A DNA stretch of 64,000 nt, from contig NZ_BAABDF010000003.1 of the NCBI RefSeq assembly GCF_039539485.1, forward strand, positions 310,001 to 374,000. The letters run 5' to 3'. Made by a program: the position numbers and the translations under genes. Origin of the DNA: Celeribacter arenosi. Its GTDB lineage: Bacteria > Pseudomonadota > Alphaproteobacteria > Rhodobacterales > Rhodobacteraceae. The stretch's first letter is position 1; each line of letters starts with the position of its first letter. Below are positions 50,724 through 62,762 of the stretch, piece by piece. The notes below the pieces were generated by a model that was not told the DNA's origin, made no database searches, and was given only the letters and a program-made list of their open reading frames with translations.

Positions 50724-51365
50724 TTATACCATACGTGCGCTCAGGCGCCCAACAATTAGGCGAAACGGCACGAGCGCGATCAAAGCAAGGGCGAGTTTTA
50801 CACCCCAATCCGCCACCGCGAGCGATACCCACAACGGAACCGGCGCTCCAACGTTCAGGAACGGCACCGCATCCCACGCCCACGAAATCTCGCTATCCGC
50901 ATTTTGGCCAAAGAAAACAACGCTCTGAGAAAACGCGAGGCTAAAGAAGATCGCCGTATCCAATGCCGATCCAACCAAGGTCGAAACCAAAGGCGCCCGC
51001 CACCACGCACCAGCGCGCAAGCGGTTGAAAACAAACACATCTACCATCTGCGCGACGAGAAACGCCGTCGCCGATCCCACCGCAACCCGCAGCGCAACCG
51101 CAGGGTAGCTATAGCCATCGCCCTGCAACATGATCTGCGTGCCGATCAGGCTGCAAATGATCCCGGTAATAAAGCCCGCAAAGATAACTTTCCGTGCGGA
51201 ATCAGGGCCATAGACCCTATTCATCACATCGGTGACCAAAAACGCGAGCGGATAGGTAAACGCCCCCCATGTCAGCAATCCGTCCAAAAGGAGGAACTGA
51301 ACGAGGATATTGGAAGCCACCACAATAGCGGCCATGGCAAAAATGCCAGTAAGAAGTCGTGTCAT
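50724..51365 (-). CDS. yhhQ: Queuosine precursor transporter (YhhQ/VUT family)
   Basis: The 213-residue membrane protein has about six hydrophobic segments and family motifs ASNILVQF, TYPLAFLVTDVMNRVYG and VFNRLRAGAWWRAPLVSTLVGSALDTAIFF. Members import queuosine precursors (preQ0/preQ1 type) for tRNA modification. I looked for a preQ1 riboswitch in the 94-bp upstream gap and saw none; only a GCCC/GGGC hairpin (51404-51415) that probably belongs to the end of the upstream gene. Confidence 0.9.
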   Translation of the reverse strand: MTRLLTGIFAMAAIVVASNILVQFLLLDGLLTWGAFTYPLAFLVTDVMNRVYGPDSARKVIFAGFITGIICSLIGTQIMLQGDGYSYPAVALRVAVGSATAFLVAQMVDVFVFNRLRAGAWWRAPLVSTLVGSALDTAIFFSLAFSQSVVFFGQNADSEISWAWDAVPFLNVGAPVPLWVSLAVADWGVKLALALIALVPFRLIVGRLSARMV

Positions 51366-51403
51366 GATATATTCCGTTTTTTATCGAAGGTGACGGCAAC
51401 TCG

Positions 51404-51415
51404 GCCCTTTCGGGC
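51404..51415 (-). terminator. Short GNRA hairpin after the phytase-like gene
   Basis: On the minus strand GCCC-GAAA-GGGC lies 45 bp after the stop of the phytase-like gene and 39 bp before the transporter ATG. The stem is only 4 bp and no T-run follows at once, so terminator function is uncertain. Confidence 0.25.
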
Positions 51416-51459
51416 AGGATGGGGGCGTTTAACGCCGGTGGGGCGCACTGACAAGCCCC

Positions 51460-52326
51460 CTAGTTCGTAATGCGGTATTCCACAAATTCGGTGATCTGGA
51501 ACGGCTTGAAATTATCGTCTGAAATCATGGTGATACGGATGCCCTGGTCATCCTCCCACACCGCGATCCCTTCCAGATTGTCGTGACTGCCCAACCCCGT
51601 CTCGATCAAAGTGACCTCATCGGTCAGCCCCTTTGGCCCCAAATCGAACCGGCGCACGCGACTCGAAAACCCGATCCCGCGGAACCACCGCTCCAACAAA
51701 TAGAGCCGCCCGTCCGGCCCGAAATCGAGCCCCACAGGCAGGTATTCCCCATCGCGGCGCAGCCGGAAGGCAATGTCCCACGCCCCGTCGCGATAGCGAT
51801 ACACCGGAAACGGACGCTCCATTTCACCCGACCGCTCGGGCACCGCATAAACCACGCCGTCTCCATCAACGGCGAGCGCCTCCAACCCCGAATTCACCTG
51901 CAATTCGCGGAAATCCCGATAGCCCGCCGTGTCCTCTGCAAACCCGTCGAGATCGGCGTAGGACCACACGCGGTGACGGCCCTCAAAGCTCACATAGATT
52001 GTCCCGTCGGGCGCAATGGCCAGCCCCTCGGCGTCTTCCCAGAACTTCGGCAAAACCTCCGAACGACGCCCCTTGAGGAACCGCAGATCCGAAACCGCAA
52101 TGCCCGAAATCACACCGTTCTCACCGCGCGTCACCGACCCCGAGGCCACGGACCCGCTATCCGTCACAGTGACAAAATCCATCCCGTCCGCGCTCAACTC
52201 CAGCCCCGAAAACCCGCCATGCTGCGGATCATCAGAGGACCATTTATAGCGACCGAGGTAGCTCGCATCCTGCGCAACGGCACCCGTGGAAAACAGGCTC
52301 AGTGCGAGGAGAGTACAGATGAACAT
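51460..52326 (-). CDS. Phytase-like esterase-fold exported protein
   Basis: The 288-residue protein has a Sec signal (TLLALSLFSTGAVAQ, cut near residue 19) and a propeller-type sequence of the 'esterase-like activity of phytase' family (GGFSGLELSADGMDF, DAEGLAIAPDGTIYVSFE, GLEALAVDGDGVVYAVPE, HDNLEGIAVWEDDQG). It should be periplasmic; the substrate is unknown. Its start lies 28 bp inside the 3' end of mepA on the same strand, so the two are probably cotranscribed. Confidence 0.85.
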   Translation of the reverse strand: MFICTLLALSLFSTGAVAQDASYLGRYKWSSDDPQHGGFSGLELSADGMDFVTVTDSGSVASGSVTRGENGVISGIAVSDLRFLKGRRSEVLPKFWEDAEGLAIAPDGTIYVSFEGRHRVWSYADLDGFAEDTAGYRDFRELQVNSGLEALAVDGDGVVYAVPERSGEMERPFPVYRYRDGAWDIAFRLRRDGEYLPVGLDFGPDGRLYLLERWFRGIGFSSRVRRFDLGPKGLTDEVTLIETGLGSHDNLEGIAVWEDDQGIRITMISDDNFKPFQITEFVEYRITN

Positions 52327-53198
52327 TGCGCGGGCAGACCTGCCATTGTGAGGGGGGCTTTGGGTGCCGCCGGTTTCGCATTGGGATCAGGGGGCGGCGG
52401 GTTGAGGATGTTATTCACCCAAACCTGCGCATCCGCACATCCATCCCCTGCCGGAGGTGGCGCCTGATTGACACAGGAATTATCACCCGCTGGGCATTTG
52501 AGCCGCACGTGGAAATGATAGTGGTGACCCCACCATGGCCGCACTTTATTGAGCCACGCACGATCGCCCGTCTCGTCCTTGCACATCTGCACCTTCGCGC
52601 CGGGAAAGACGAAAATCCGTGCCACACGCGGATCAGAGGCCGCCGCCTTGATCACCTCGTGGTGCTGGGGGGTCCAGTCGCTATTCACATAGGCCCCGTT
52701 GGCGCGGCGCATCGAAATCGACGACAGGTTTTCACGCTCCGTCGCGCTCAGGTCCAACCTTTTGGGCGGCAGCATCCAGATATCCGCATCCAGCCCGATC
52801 TGGTGGCTCGCATGCCCCGACAGCATCGGCCCGCCGCGCGGCTGGCTCATGTCACCGACATAGATCCCCGCCCATCCGGGCTGACGCGCAGCCTTGCGCG
52901 ACAGGTCCTGCACGAAATCGACCAACTGGGGATGACCCCAATTGCGGTTGCGCGACAGACGCATCGCCTGCCACGTCGCACCGGTTTCGGGCAATTGCGC
53001 AGCCCCGCCGACACACCCCTTGGCATAGGAGCCAAAGGATTCTGACGATTGACGACTACCCGCACTCACAGCCCCAAAGAGCTGCTTGGCAGGGCGATAA
53101 TCGCTCGACGATACGGTTACATTTGAACGCGGCGCGGGTTCACCACCGCCGCAGGCCGCCAAAGCGGCAATCATCATAAAACTGGCCAGAAGTCGCAC
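52299..53198 (-). CDS. mepA: Penicillin-insensitive murein endopeptidase
   Basis: The 299-residue enzyme cuts D-Ala-meso-DAP cross-links in peptidoglycan. It has the metal-site segments SGHASHQIGLDADIW and WWGHHYHFHVRL. The N-terminus carries a lipobox (LAAC near residues 13-16), so unlike the soluble E. coli enzyme it is probably a lipoprotein. A Pro-rich C-terminal tail follows the catalytic domain. It overlaps the next gene by 28 bp. Confidence 0.9.
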   Translation of the reverse strand: MRLLASFMMIAALAACGGGEPAPRSNVTVSSSDYRPAKQLFGAVSAGSRQSSESFGSYAKGCVGGAAQLPETGATWQAMRLSRNRNWGHPQLVDFVQDLSRKAARQPGWAGIYVGDMSQPRGGPMLSGHASHQIGLDADIWMLPPKRLDLSATERENLSSISMRRANGAYVNSDWTPQHHEVIKAAASDPRVARIFVFPGAKVQMCKDETGDRAWLNKVRPWWGHHYHFHVRLKCPAGDNSCVNQAPPPAGDGCADAQVWVNNILNPPPPDPNAKPAAPKAPLTMAGLPAQCSSVLSSH

Positions 53199-53202
53199 TG
53201 CT

Positions 53203-54576
53203 CTACGCCTCTCTTTCGCCTCTAGGGTTCACCCACGCTAACAGGATAAGGCCAATGAGGAAAAGCACGATTAACGGCGTTACGCCTAATCTCGCCGATC
53301 CGGTGGCCGCCGTGACGATCCCGATCAGGGCCGGCGCCATAAACGCCGTCGCCCGCCCCGTCAGCCCGTAAAGCCCGAAGGCCTGCGTCGATTTCTCCAG
53401 CGTCGTGTGCAACGTCATGAGCGTGCGCGACGACGACTGCAACATCCCGCCCATGCCGCCAATCAACACGCCACAGACGAAAAACACCGTGTCGGGCAGG
53501 GTCGATCCCTCCGGCAATGGCATCCCGAACAACTGCTCGCGCGACATGCCCACGACGATGAAACAAACCCCCGTCAGAACCACGATGGTGGCGATAATCA
53601 CCGGCTTTGGCCCGATCCGTTTGTCGATCCGCCCGCCGATCCACGCAAACACCGCCGCCGCGATGATCGACACGATCCCGAAAATCCCCACCGTGGTCAG
53701 CGACCAGTTCAACACCAGCTTCGCATAGACCCCGCCAAAGCTGTAAATCCCGTTGAGCGCATCGCGGTAAAACATCGACCCGATAAGAAACGCGCTCATA
53801 CTGCGGCGATGACGCAGACCCGTGACGGAATCTTTGAGCGACGCCATCGCGCCGGAAAAGCTCGCCTTCAACTTCGTCGCACCCAGATCATGCACCCACA
53901 TGAAATAGGGCACCATGAACAGCGCAAACCATAGCGCGGTGAAGGGGCCGACAAACCGCGTGCCCTCACGCGCCGCCGCATCCAACCCGAACAACGGCTT
54001 GACCCCGAACAACGTCAGCCCGCTCTCCTGCTCCACCAACAGCCCGAGCGCCAATACCAGCGCGATCAACCCGCCCAGATAGCCAAAGGCGAACCCCGTC
54101 CCCGAAACCTTCCCGATCTCTTCCTGCGACCCCAACGTGGGCAGCTGCGCATTGGTGAAAATCAACGCGAACTCGGCGCCGATGAACCCGACGCCAAAGG
54201 CGGCCAGCATCAACCACATGTTCCCGCCCGCCGGATCGGTGAACCACAACAAAGACGCCCCGATCACATAAAGACCGGAAAAGAAGATAACCCACGGAAT
54301 CCGCCGCCCCGTGGTATCGGCCAATGCCCCCACAACAGGCGCACCAATGCCCACAGCGATCCCCACGAGCGTCAGGCACAGCGACCAAACGCTCTGCGCC
54401 CGCGCATCCGCGGCAACCTCGCTCAGACCCGTGCCCATGAAATAACTCGCGGCAACGGCGGCAAAAAACGGCCCGTAGATGAAGGTCAAAAGGAGTGTGT
54501 TATAGGGCTGCGACGCCCAATCGAAGAAGTACCAACCCCAAATGCGCTTACGCATTGTTGTGTCGTTCATGCCCAT
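53203..54576 (-). CDS. UMF1-family MFS transporter
   Basis: The 457-residue protein has about twelve membrane segments and the typical start WGWYFFDWASQPYNTLLLTFIYGPFF of the UMF1/Atg22-like family. Substrates of bacterial members are not established; the eukaryotic Atg22 proteins export amino acids from vacuoles. Two ATGs (54576 and 54570) are possible; a CGGGG element precedes both. It ends 4 bp before mepA starts, suggesting one operon with mepA and the phytase-like gene. Confidence 0.87.
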   Translation of the reverse strand: MGMNDTTMRKRIWGWYFFDWASQPYNTLLLTFIYGPFFAAVAASYFMGTGLSEVAADARAQSVWSLCLTLVGIAVGIGAPVVGALADTTGRRIPWVIFFSGLYVIGASLLWFTDPAGGNMWLMLAAFGVGFIGAEFALIFTNAQLPTLGSQEEIGKVSGTGFAFGYLGGLIALVLALGLLVEQESGLTLFGVKPLFGLDAAAREGTRFVGPFTALWFALFMVPYFMWVHDLGATKLKASFSGAMASLKDSVTGLRHRRSMSAFLIGSMFYRDALNGIYSFGGVYAKLVLNWSLTTVGIFGIVSIIAAAVFAWIGGRIDKRIGPKPVIIATIVVLTGVCFIVVGMSREQLFGMPLPEGSTLPDTVFFVCGVLIGGMGGMLQSSSRTLMTLHTTLEKSTQAFGLYGLTGRATAFMAPALIGIVTAATGSARLGVTPLIVLFLIGLILLAWVNPRGEREA

Positions 54577-54644
54577 GCCCCGTCTATTGCTTTGTTGGCG
54601 ATAGAATAGGCAAACCGGACGCGAGGCAACGGAATTAAACGGGC

Positions 54645-55184
54645 TCAGCTATCCTGCATCGGCGGCCAAGGGCGCAAACGGTCGGTCTCCACCCACCCCT
54701 GAACCCACGCGGGCAGGGCAGGGCTCACAACGCCCGGTTCGACCATATCGGCCAACTCCTGGGGGTTGATCATCTTGCCCTTGCGCGTCACCGCCCCGCG
54801 GATCAGCACATGGTTGCAACACTCCCCCGCGCCATTCCACATCGACTGCTCCATATAGAGGAACCTGTCGTCATAGCCGATCGCGCGCGTGCGCATTTCG
54901 AGACGCTGGAATGTGGTGACCCGCTTGCGATAGCGCACCGACGCCCCCGCCACGGCCAATCCCAAACGATTGTCCTTGATCGCCTTGGCACTGCCATTGC
55001 GCAAAGACATCGGCAAACGCCCCAGATCGAACAGGGTCAGCGTGCGCCCGTTGTTGAGCTCCATCCACAGGTCGATATCCCACGGCCAACAGATGTGGTG
55101 GGAAACATGGGTGTCGAAATACCCCAAAGGCGGCATACGCCGTGCCTTGGACATTTGGTAGATCATGCGGATAACTGGATACAT
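54645..55184 (-). CDS. Acyl-CoA thioesterase-like hotdog protein
   Basis: The 179-residue protein shows the 4HBT-type hotdog pattern: HHICWPWDIDLWMELNNGRTLTLFDLGR with the conserved Asp-x-Trp and Asn, and a core strand RLEMRTRAIGYDDRFLYMEQSMW. It probably hydrolyses an acyl-CoA thioester. I chose the ATG at 55184; an in-frame ATG at 55235 would add 17 residues rich in Cys and Arg. Substrate unknown. Confidence 0.78.
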   Translation of the reverse strand: MYPVIRMIYQMSKARRMPPLGYFDTHVSHHICWPWDIDLWMELNNGRTLTLFDLGRLPMSLRNGSAKAIKDNRLGLAVAGASVRYRKRVTTFQRLEMRTRAIGYDDRFLYMEQSMWNGAGECCNHVLIRGAVTRKGKMINPQELADMVEPGVVSPALPAWVQGWVETDRLRPWPPMQDS

Positions 55185-55300
55185 GCACGCACCGTCGCAG
55201 TTTTTTCTGCAACTGCAAATACGACGTAACGGCACAGCTAACTTGCACTCATGCGCATGAACCCCTACCTCTCTGGGAACCCTAAAAACGGACCTGTTAC

Positions 55301-55588
55301 ATGCTCTCCATTCTCCAAATCCTCCTGATGATCCTCGGTGTCGTCAAATTCGTCATGATCGTCCACATCATCATGAGCTGGCTGATCAACTTTCAGGTCC
55401 TCAATATCCGCCAACCGCTGGTCAGCCAGATCTGGTACGGCCTCACCCGCCTGCTGGAGCCGATCTACGCCCCGATCCGCCGCCTCCTGCCTGCGATGGG
55501 CGGCCTCGACCTCGCGCCTCTGGTGGCGTTCCTTGCGATCTACGCAATCGAGATTGTGATCCGCAACAACGCCCACCTGCTGATCTAA
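55301..55588 (+). CDS. YggT-family membrane protein
   Basis: The 95-residue protein has two membrane helices and the family segment IIMSWLINFQVLN then TRLLEPIYAPIRRLLPAMGGLDLAPLVAFLAIY. YggT proteins are linked to osmotic tolerance, cell division or membrane assembly in other bacteria, without a settled function. recQ follows 69 bp downstream. Confidence 0.9.
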   Translation: MLSILQILLMILGVVKFVMIVHIIMSWLINFQVLNIRQPLVSQIWYGLTRLLEPIYAPIRRLLPAMGGLDLAPLVAFLAIYAIEIVIRNNAHLLI

Positions 55589-55657
55589 GCACATTCCGCA
55601 CTTGAGGCCCTGCCACTGGCGTGCGAATCTGACGCCAACCAAATAGAGCAGGGCACA

Positions 55658-57694
55658 ATGGAACAGGCGCGGGCACTTCTCGCTTCAGTCTTCGGATTCG
55701 ATGATTTCCGACCCGGTCAGGCGGAGATCGTGGAGGCCGTCACGAAAGGCAGCAACGTGCTTGCCATCATGCCCACGGGCGGGGGCAAATCGCTGTGCTT
55801 CCAACTCCCCGCGCTCTGCTCGGATGGGCTGACGGTCGTCATTTCGCCCCTCATCGCCCTGATGCGCGATCAAGTCGAAGGGTTGCGCGCCGCCGGTGTT
55901 GCCGCAGGCGCGCTGACCTCCGGCAATACGGATGAGGAAAACGACGCCATCTTCGCCGCCCTGAATGAGGGCTCTCTCAAACTCCTCTACATGGCTCCCG
56001 AACGCCTCGCCTCGGGTGGCACGCTGCCGCTGCTCAAACGCGCAGGCGTCGCCCATATCGCGGTGGACGAGGCGCATTGTGTCTCCCAATGGGGCCATGA
56101 TTTCCGCCCCGACTACCTGCGCATCGGTGATCTGCGCCGCGCGCTGGGCGTGCCGCTGGCCGCCTTCACCGCCACCGCCGACGCCGAAACCCGCGCCGAA
56201 ATCGTCACGCGCCTGTTTGACGGCGATGCGCCCGAAATCTTCCTGCGCGGCTTTGATCGCCCCAATATCCACCTCGCCTTCGCGGTAAAAGACAGCCCCC
56301 GCCGCCAGATCCTCGACTTCGCGGGCGCACGTAAAGGCCAGTCCGGCATCGTCTACTGCGGCACCCGCGCCAAAACCGAAAGCCTCGCCAAGGCTCTGGT
56401 GGAATCCGGCCACAACGCGCTCGCCTACCACGGCGGCATGGACGGCGACCGGCGCCGCGAAGTCGAACGCCGCTTCCAACAGGATGACGAGGTCATCGTC
56501 GTGGCCACCGTCGCCTTCGGCATGGGCATCGACAAACCCGACATCCGCTGGGTCGCCCACGCCGATCTGCCCAAATCCATCGAAGGCTACTATCAGGAAA
56601 TCGGCCGCGCAGGCCGCGATGGCGCGCCTGCCGAAACGCTCACGCTCTACGGTGCCGATGACATCCGGTTCCGCCGCTCCCAAATCGACGAAAGCCCCGC
56701 GCCCCCCGAACGCCGCGCCGCCGATCACGCCCGCCTCAATGCGCTCCTCGGTCTCGCCGAGGCCCAGACATGCCGCCGCCAGACCCTGCTCGCCTTCTTC
56801 GGCGAAGAGGCCACCGCTTGCGGGCACTGCGACCTCTGCGACACCCCGCCCGAGATTTTCGACGGCACAGAGGCGGTGCGCAAAGCCCTCTCCGCCGTCC
56901 TGCGCTGTGACCAAGGCTTCGGTGCGGGCCATCTCATCGACGTGCTGATGGGCAAATCATCGGATAAAACCAAACAATGGGGCCACGACGCCCTCTCGGT
57001 CTTCGGGGTCGGGCGCGAATACTCCAAACCGCAATGGCAGGCCGTGTTCCGCCAGATGATGGGCGCCGACCTGATCCGCCCCGATCCCGCCCGCTTTGGC
57101 GCGTTGTTCATGACCGAACCCGCGATGCCGATCCTCAAAGGCGAAGGCACCATCACCTTGCGCCGCGACACCATCACCAAAACCAAATCCTACCCCGTGG
57201 TGCGCGCGCTGGTGGGCGAAGAAGACGCGCCGCTCCTCTCCGCGCTCAAAGCCAAACGGCGCGGCCTCGCCGAAGAGGCCCGCGTGCCCGCCTATGTGGT
57301 CTTCCCCGACCGCACCCTGATCGAAATGGCCCAGAACCGCCCGCAAACGCTCGACGCCATGGCGCGCATCGGCGGGGTCGGGGCCAAGAAACTGGAACGC
57401 TACGGTGATATCTTCCTCGCCGTGATCCTCGGCGCAGAGGCCCCCCACATGCACCCCGCCCGCCGCAAATTGGCCAGCGAAGGGGGCGGCGATCTCTTCG
57501 ATCAACTGCAGACCATCCAGACCCGCCTGACCCGCGGCGACTGCGGAACGCTCAAACCGCTCACGCTCACACCGTCCCAAATCAGCAAAATCGTCAAAAT
57601 GCGCCCGCGCGACATCGACGCGCTATCCCGCATCGTGGGCGAGGCGCGCGCCGAACGGTTCGGCGCGGATATGATCGACGCGCTGAGCGCCTGA
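55658..57694 (+). CDS. recQ: ATP-dependent DNA helicase RecQ
   Basis: The 678-residue helicase unwinds DNA 3' to 5' in recombination and fork repair. Superfamily 2 motifs: FRPGQAEIV, Walker A MPTGGGKSL near residues 38-46, DEAHC near 137, TATA motif FTATAD and QEIGRAGRDG. A zinc-binding Cys set (CRRQ...CGHCDLC, about 370-393), an RQC winged helix and a C-terminal HRDC domain (VFPDRTLIEMAQNRPQT) follow. A further helix-rich C-terminal tail extends beyond HRDC, making it longer than the E. coli protein (about 610). Confidence 0.95.
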   Translation: MEQARALLASVFGFDDFRPGQAEIVEAVTKGSNVLAIMPTGGGKSLCFQLPALCSDGLTVVISPLIALMRDQVEGLRAAGVAAGALTSGNTDEENDAIFAALNEGSLKLLYMAPERLASGGTLPLLKRAGVAHIAVDEAHCVSQWGHDFRPDYLRIGDLRRALGVPLAAFTATADAETRAEIVTRLFDGDAPEIFLRGFDRPNIHLAFAVKDSPRRQILDFAGARKGQSGIVYCGTRAKTESLAKALVESGHNALAYHGGMDGDRRREVERRFQQDDEVIVVATVAFGMGIDKPDIRWVAHADLPKSIEGYYQEIGRAGRDGAPAETLTLYGADDIRFRRSQIDESPAPPERRAADHARLNALLGLAEAQTCRRQTLLAFFGEEATACGHCDLCDTPPEIFDGTEAVRKALSAVLRCDQGFGAGHLIDVLMGKSSDKTKQWGHDALSVFGVGREYSKPQWQAVFRQMMGADLIRPDPARFGALFMTEPAMPILKGEGTITLRRDTITKTKSYPVVRALVGEEDAPLLSALKAKRRGLAEEARVPAYVVFPDRTLIEMAQNRPQTLDAMARIGGVGAKKLERYGDIFLAVILGAEAPHMHPARRKLASEGGGDLFDQLQTIQTRLTRGDCGTLKPLTLTPSQISKIVKMRPRDIDALSRIVGEARAERFGADMIDALSA

Positions 57695-57703
57695 TCCCCG
57701 CCC

Positions 57704-59869
<2,166 letters not shown>

Positions 59870-59952
59870 CGCATATCTCCTGACGGCCCGCCGTTTCAGG
59901 CAGTTGGGTCAGAGAGTCGCCGAACATGGTAAAAAGGTCCTTAACGCAGACC

Positions 59953-61128
59953 CTAGAGCCGCTCGATTGCCAAGGCGATGCCCTGACCGCCACCAATACA
60001 CATGGTGATAAGCGCCCGCGTGCCCCCGATCCGCTCCAATTCATAGAGCGCTTTGACGGTGATAATCGCCCCCGTCGCCCCGACCGGATGACCCAAAGCA
60101 ATCGCGCCGCCATTGGGATTGACTACCGCCGGATCCAACCCCAACCCCGCATTGACCGCCAAGGCCTGCGCGGCAAAGGCTTCGTTTGACTCGATCACAT
60201 CGAAATCACCCACGCCCAACCCCGTGCGCGCCAGCAACGCCTGAACCGCAGGCACCGGACCGATCCCCATCACCTCGGGGCGAACCCCCGCATGGGCATA
60301 GCCGATGATGCGCGCGCGCGGCGTCAAACCCGCCGCTTGCGCCGCATCCGCGCGCGCCAGAACCAATGCCGCCGCGCCGTCATTCAACCCCGACGCATTG
60401 CCCGCCGTGACCGTCCCGTCCTTGGCAAATGCAGGGCGCAATCCGGCCAGAACGTCCAATGTCGTCGCCTTGGGGTGCTCGTCGGTCTTGACCTCCACCG
60501 TGCCGCGACGGTTCGTGATCTCGATGGGCACGATCTGCTCATCAAAATACCCCGCCGCAATCGCACGCGCCGCACGCTCCTGACTCTCCAATGCAAAGGC
60601 ATCCTGCGCCGCGCGGCTCACCCCGTGCTCGGCGGCAACATTCTCCGCCGTGATCCCCATGTGGCCGGTGCCGAACGGACAATTGAGCGCCCCGAGCATC
60701 ATGTCCTGCGCGCTCACATCGCCCATCTTCTGACCCCACCGCGCGGCGGGCACGATGTAGGGGCTGCGCGACATGCTCTCGGCGCCACCGGCCAGTGCGA
60801 AATCCGCATCCCCCATGGCGAGCGCCTGATAGGCCGACACGATCGCCTGCACGCCCGAGCCACACAGCCGGTTCACATTCATCGCAGGCGTGGTGTCGGG
60901 AATGCCCGCGCCCATCGCCGCCACGCGCGACAGATACATATCGCGCGGCTCCGTGTTGATCACATGACCGAACATCACCTGCCCGATCTGACCGCCCTCG
61001 ACACCCGCCCGCGCGAGCGCCGCCGCAGCCACCTGCGTGCCCAGATCACAGGGCGCCACACCGGCCAAAGCCCCGCCAAACGAACCAATGGCACTGCGCG
61101 CGCCGGATAGAATAACGATGTCGGACAT
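59953..61128 (-). CDS. Acetyl-CoA C-acetyltransferase (thiolase)
   Basis: The 391-residue thiolase has the acyl-accepting Cys89 in NRLCGSGVQ, the GHPVG His near 347 and the C-terminal Cys in MCIGGGQG. It condenses or cleaves acetoacetyl-CoA or longer 3-ketoacyl-CoA, in ketone-body, PHB or beta-oxidation metabolism. The ATG at 61128 has GGGAGA about 7 bp upstream; the frame stays open to 61692 but that extension is antisense to the LysR gene and carries no family sequence. Confidence 0.92.
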   Translation of the reverse strand: MSDIVILSGARSAIGSFGGALAGVAPCDLGTQVAAAALARAGVEGGQIGQVMFGHVINTEPRDMYLSRVAAMGAGIPDTTPAMNVNRLCGSGVQAIVSAYQALAMGDADFALAGGAESMSRSPYIVPAARWGQKMGDVSAQDMMLGALNCPFGTGHMGITAENVAAEHGVSRAAQDAFALESQERAARAIAAGYFDEQIVPIEITNRRGTVEVKTDEHPKATTLDVLAGLRPAFAKDGTVTAGNASGLNDGAAALVLARADAAQAAGLTPRARIIGYAHAGVRPEVMGIGPVPAVQALLARTGLGVGDFDVIESNEAFAAQALAVNAGLGLDPAVVNPNGGAIALGHPVGATGAIITVKALYELERIGGTRALITMCIGGGQGIALAIERL

Positions 61129-61205
61129 GTGATTTCTCCCTGATTTCACCCGATCATGGCGCAGGGAAAATCGCGCGACCACAATAACCCTACGTCCCCA
61201 AATCC

Positions 61206-62168
61206 CTACGTCTCGACGATCCCGCGCCCGTCCGGCCCCTCGTCGAGATCGGCCAACAATTCGCGCACCACCCCGCGCAGCCACCGATGCGCGGGATTGG
61301 TCGTCATGCGCCGGTGCCACAGCATCCGCAATTCGTTCGTTCCGATGTCGATCACCTGCGGATGGCGTGTGACCAATCCCGCGCGCGCCCGCACCCGCGC
61401 CATCTGCGACGGGATCACCCCGATGATATCGCTGCCCGCAACCAACTGCGCCACGGCGTTGAATGTGGGCAGGGTCGCCGCAATATGCCGACTGCGCCCG
61501 ACACCGGCCAAAGCCGCATCCAGATCCTGCGGATAAACCCCCGTCGGGGCAAAATGCACATGGCTGAGATCGCAATAGAGATCGAGCGGGATCGCATCCC
61601 CGTCCCCGATCCCCAGACGCGCCAGACGCGGATGCCCGACCCGCGCGATATTGATCACCGGCGACCAGAAACACGGCTCCCAATCGCACCACGTCGGGAA
61701 ATCGATATTGGGCAGAAACGCCAGATCGACATGGTCACTGCGCAGCCCCTCCAGCGTGCTCTCGAACACCGTATCCACCATGTGGATGACCACACCGGGG
61801 GCCTCGTGCTGCAACCGTTTCATCAGCGCGGGCATTAGCAATTCCGAAAAGAAATCCGACCCCGAAATCACGTAGCGCTGCGTGGCACGGGAGGGGTCGA
61901 AATCCTCCGGTCCGGCCAGAATGCCCTCGATCTTCCCTAACGCCTCGCTCAACTCCCCCGCCAGCGACAGCGCATAGCCCGTCGCCACCAACCCTTGTCC
62001 CTCCCGCACGAACAACTCATCCCCGAGGGCTGCGCGCAACCGCGACAGGGCCGCCGAAACCGCAGGCTGGGACAGCCCGATCCGCTCGCCCGCCTTCACC
62101 GTCGACCCCTCGCGCAACAAGGCATCGAGCACCCGCAGCAGGTTCAGATCAAAGGCCCGCAAATCCAC
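61206..62168 (-). CDS. LysR-family transcriptional regulator
   Basis: The 320-residue regulator has the N-terminal winged helix-turn-helix (FDLNLLRVLDALLREGSTVKAGERIGLSQPAVSAALSRLRAALGDELFVREG) and a periplasmic-binding-like effector domain. It is divergent from the cupin gene with a 141-bp spacer, the usual arrangement for a LysR protein and its target. It could also control the thiolase downstream on the same strand. Effector unknown. Confidence 0.92.
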   Translation of the reverse strand: MDLRAFDLNLLRVLDALLREGSTVKAGERIGLSQPAVSAALSRLRAALGDELFVREGQGLVATGYALSLAGELSEALGKIEGILAGPEDFDPSRATQRYVISGSDFFSELLMPALMKRLQHEAPGVVIHMVDTVFESTLEGLRSDHVDLAFLPNIDFPTWCDWEPCFWSPVINIARVGHPRLARLGIGDGDAIPLDLYCDLSHVHFAPTGVYPQDLDAALAGVGRSRHIAATLPTFNAVAQLVAGSDIIGVIPSQMARVRARAGLVTRHPQVIDIGTNELRMLWHRRMTTNPAHRWLRGVVRELLADLDEGPDGRGIVET

Positions 62169-62309
62169 CGGACAAATTCCTCACATACAATCAATCAATT
62201 TAACAAATAGCCTAACCTGGGCCACCCTGTCATCAGCGTCCTTGCCGACGCCTCCACCTCAACGCGAACCTGCCGGTCCAACCGGCGCTTCCACCTTTGG
62301 GAGATCCCT

Positions 62310-62762
62310 ATGCTTGCACCTGTAAACGAGCGCCCGACCCACGACTGGATGGGCACCACCTACCAAACCATCCTCGCGCCGCAGGAAACCGCCGGCGCGA
62401 TGTCGATCACACAGATCATCGCCCGCGCCCACGACGGCCCGCCCCGCCATATCCACCACGACGCCGATGAAACCTTCGTCGTGCTCTCGGGCGATGTGGA
62501 ATTCTGGCTCGACGGCACCCGCTTTACCCGCGGCCCCGGCGAAACCGCCCATATCCCGCGCGGCGCGGACCACACCTACCGCGTCTGCTCGGACACACCC
62601 GCCCGCGCGCTGGTGATCCTCTCCCCCGGCGGCTTTGAAAACTTCTTCGTCGAAATGGCGCAAAACAACTACGCCATTCCCACCGACATGCCCGCGATCA
62701 CCGCACTCGCAACCGCCCACCACCTCGACTTCACCGGCCCACCACTGGAGGACGCATCATGA
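62310..62762 (+). CDS. Cupin-domain protein
   Basis: The 150-residue protein has a single cupin barrel with the metal-binding motif PPRHIHHDADETFVVLSGDVEFW and the second motif GETAHIPRGADHTYRV. It may bind a metal and act as a small dioxygenase, isomerase or sensor. Its stop overlaps the start of the following membrane-protein gene (ATGA). Probable target of the divergent LysR regulator. Confidence 0.87.
   Translation: MLAPVNERPTHDWMGTTYQTILAPQETAGAMSITQIIARAHDGPPRHIHHDADETFVVLSGDVEFWLDGTRFTRGPGETAHIPRGADHTYRVCSDTPARALVILSPGGFENFFVEMAQNNYAIPTDMPAITALATAHHLDFTGPPLEDAS

Noticed and set aside
51366..51459. preQ1 riboswitch before the queuosine-precursor transporter
   Set aside because: The gap has a GCCC/GGGC hairpin but not the A-rich pseudoknot tail and paired ribosome site expected for preQ1 classes.
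61129..61692. N-terminal extension of the thiolase frame
   Set aside because: The in-frame extension runs antisense through the LysR gene and has no thiolase sequence; the ATG at 61128 has a ribosome site and a standard family start.
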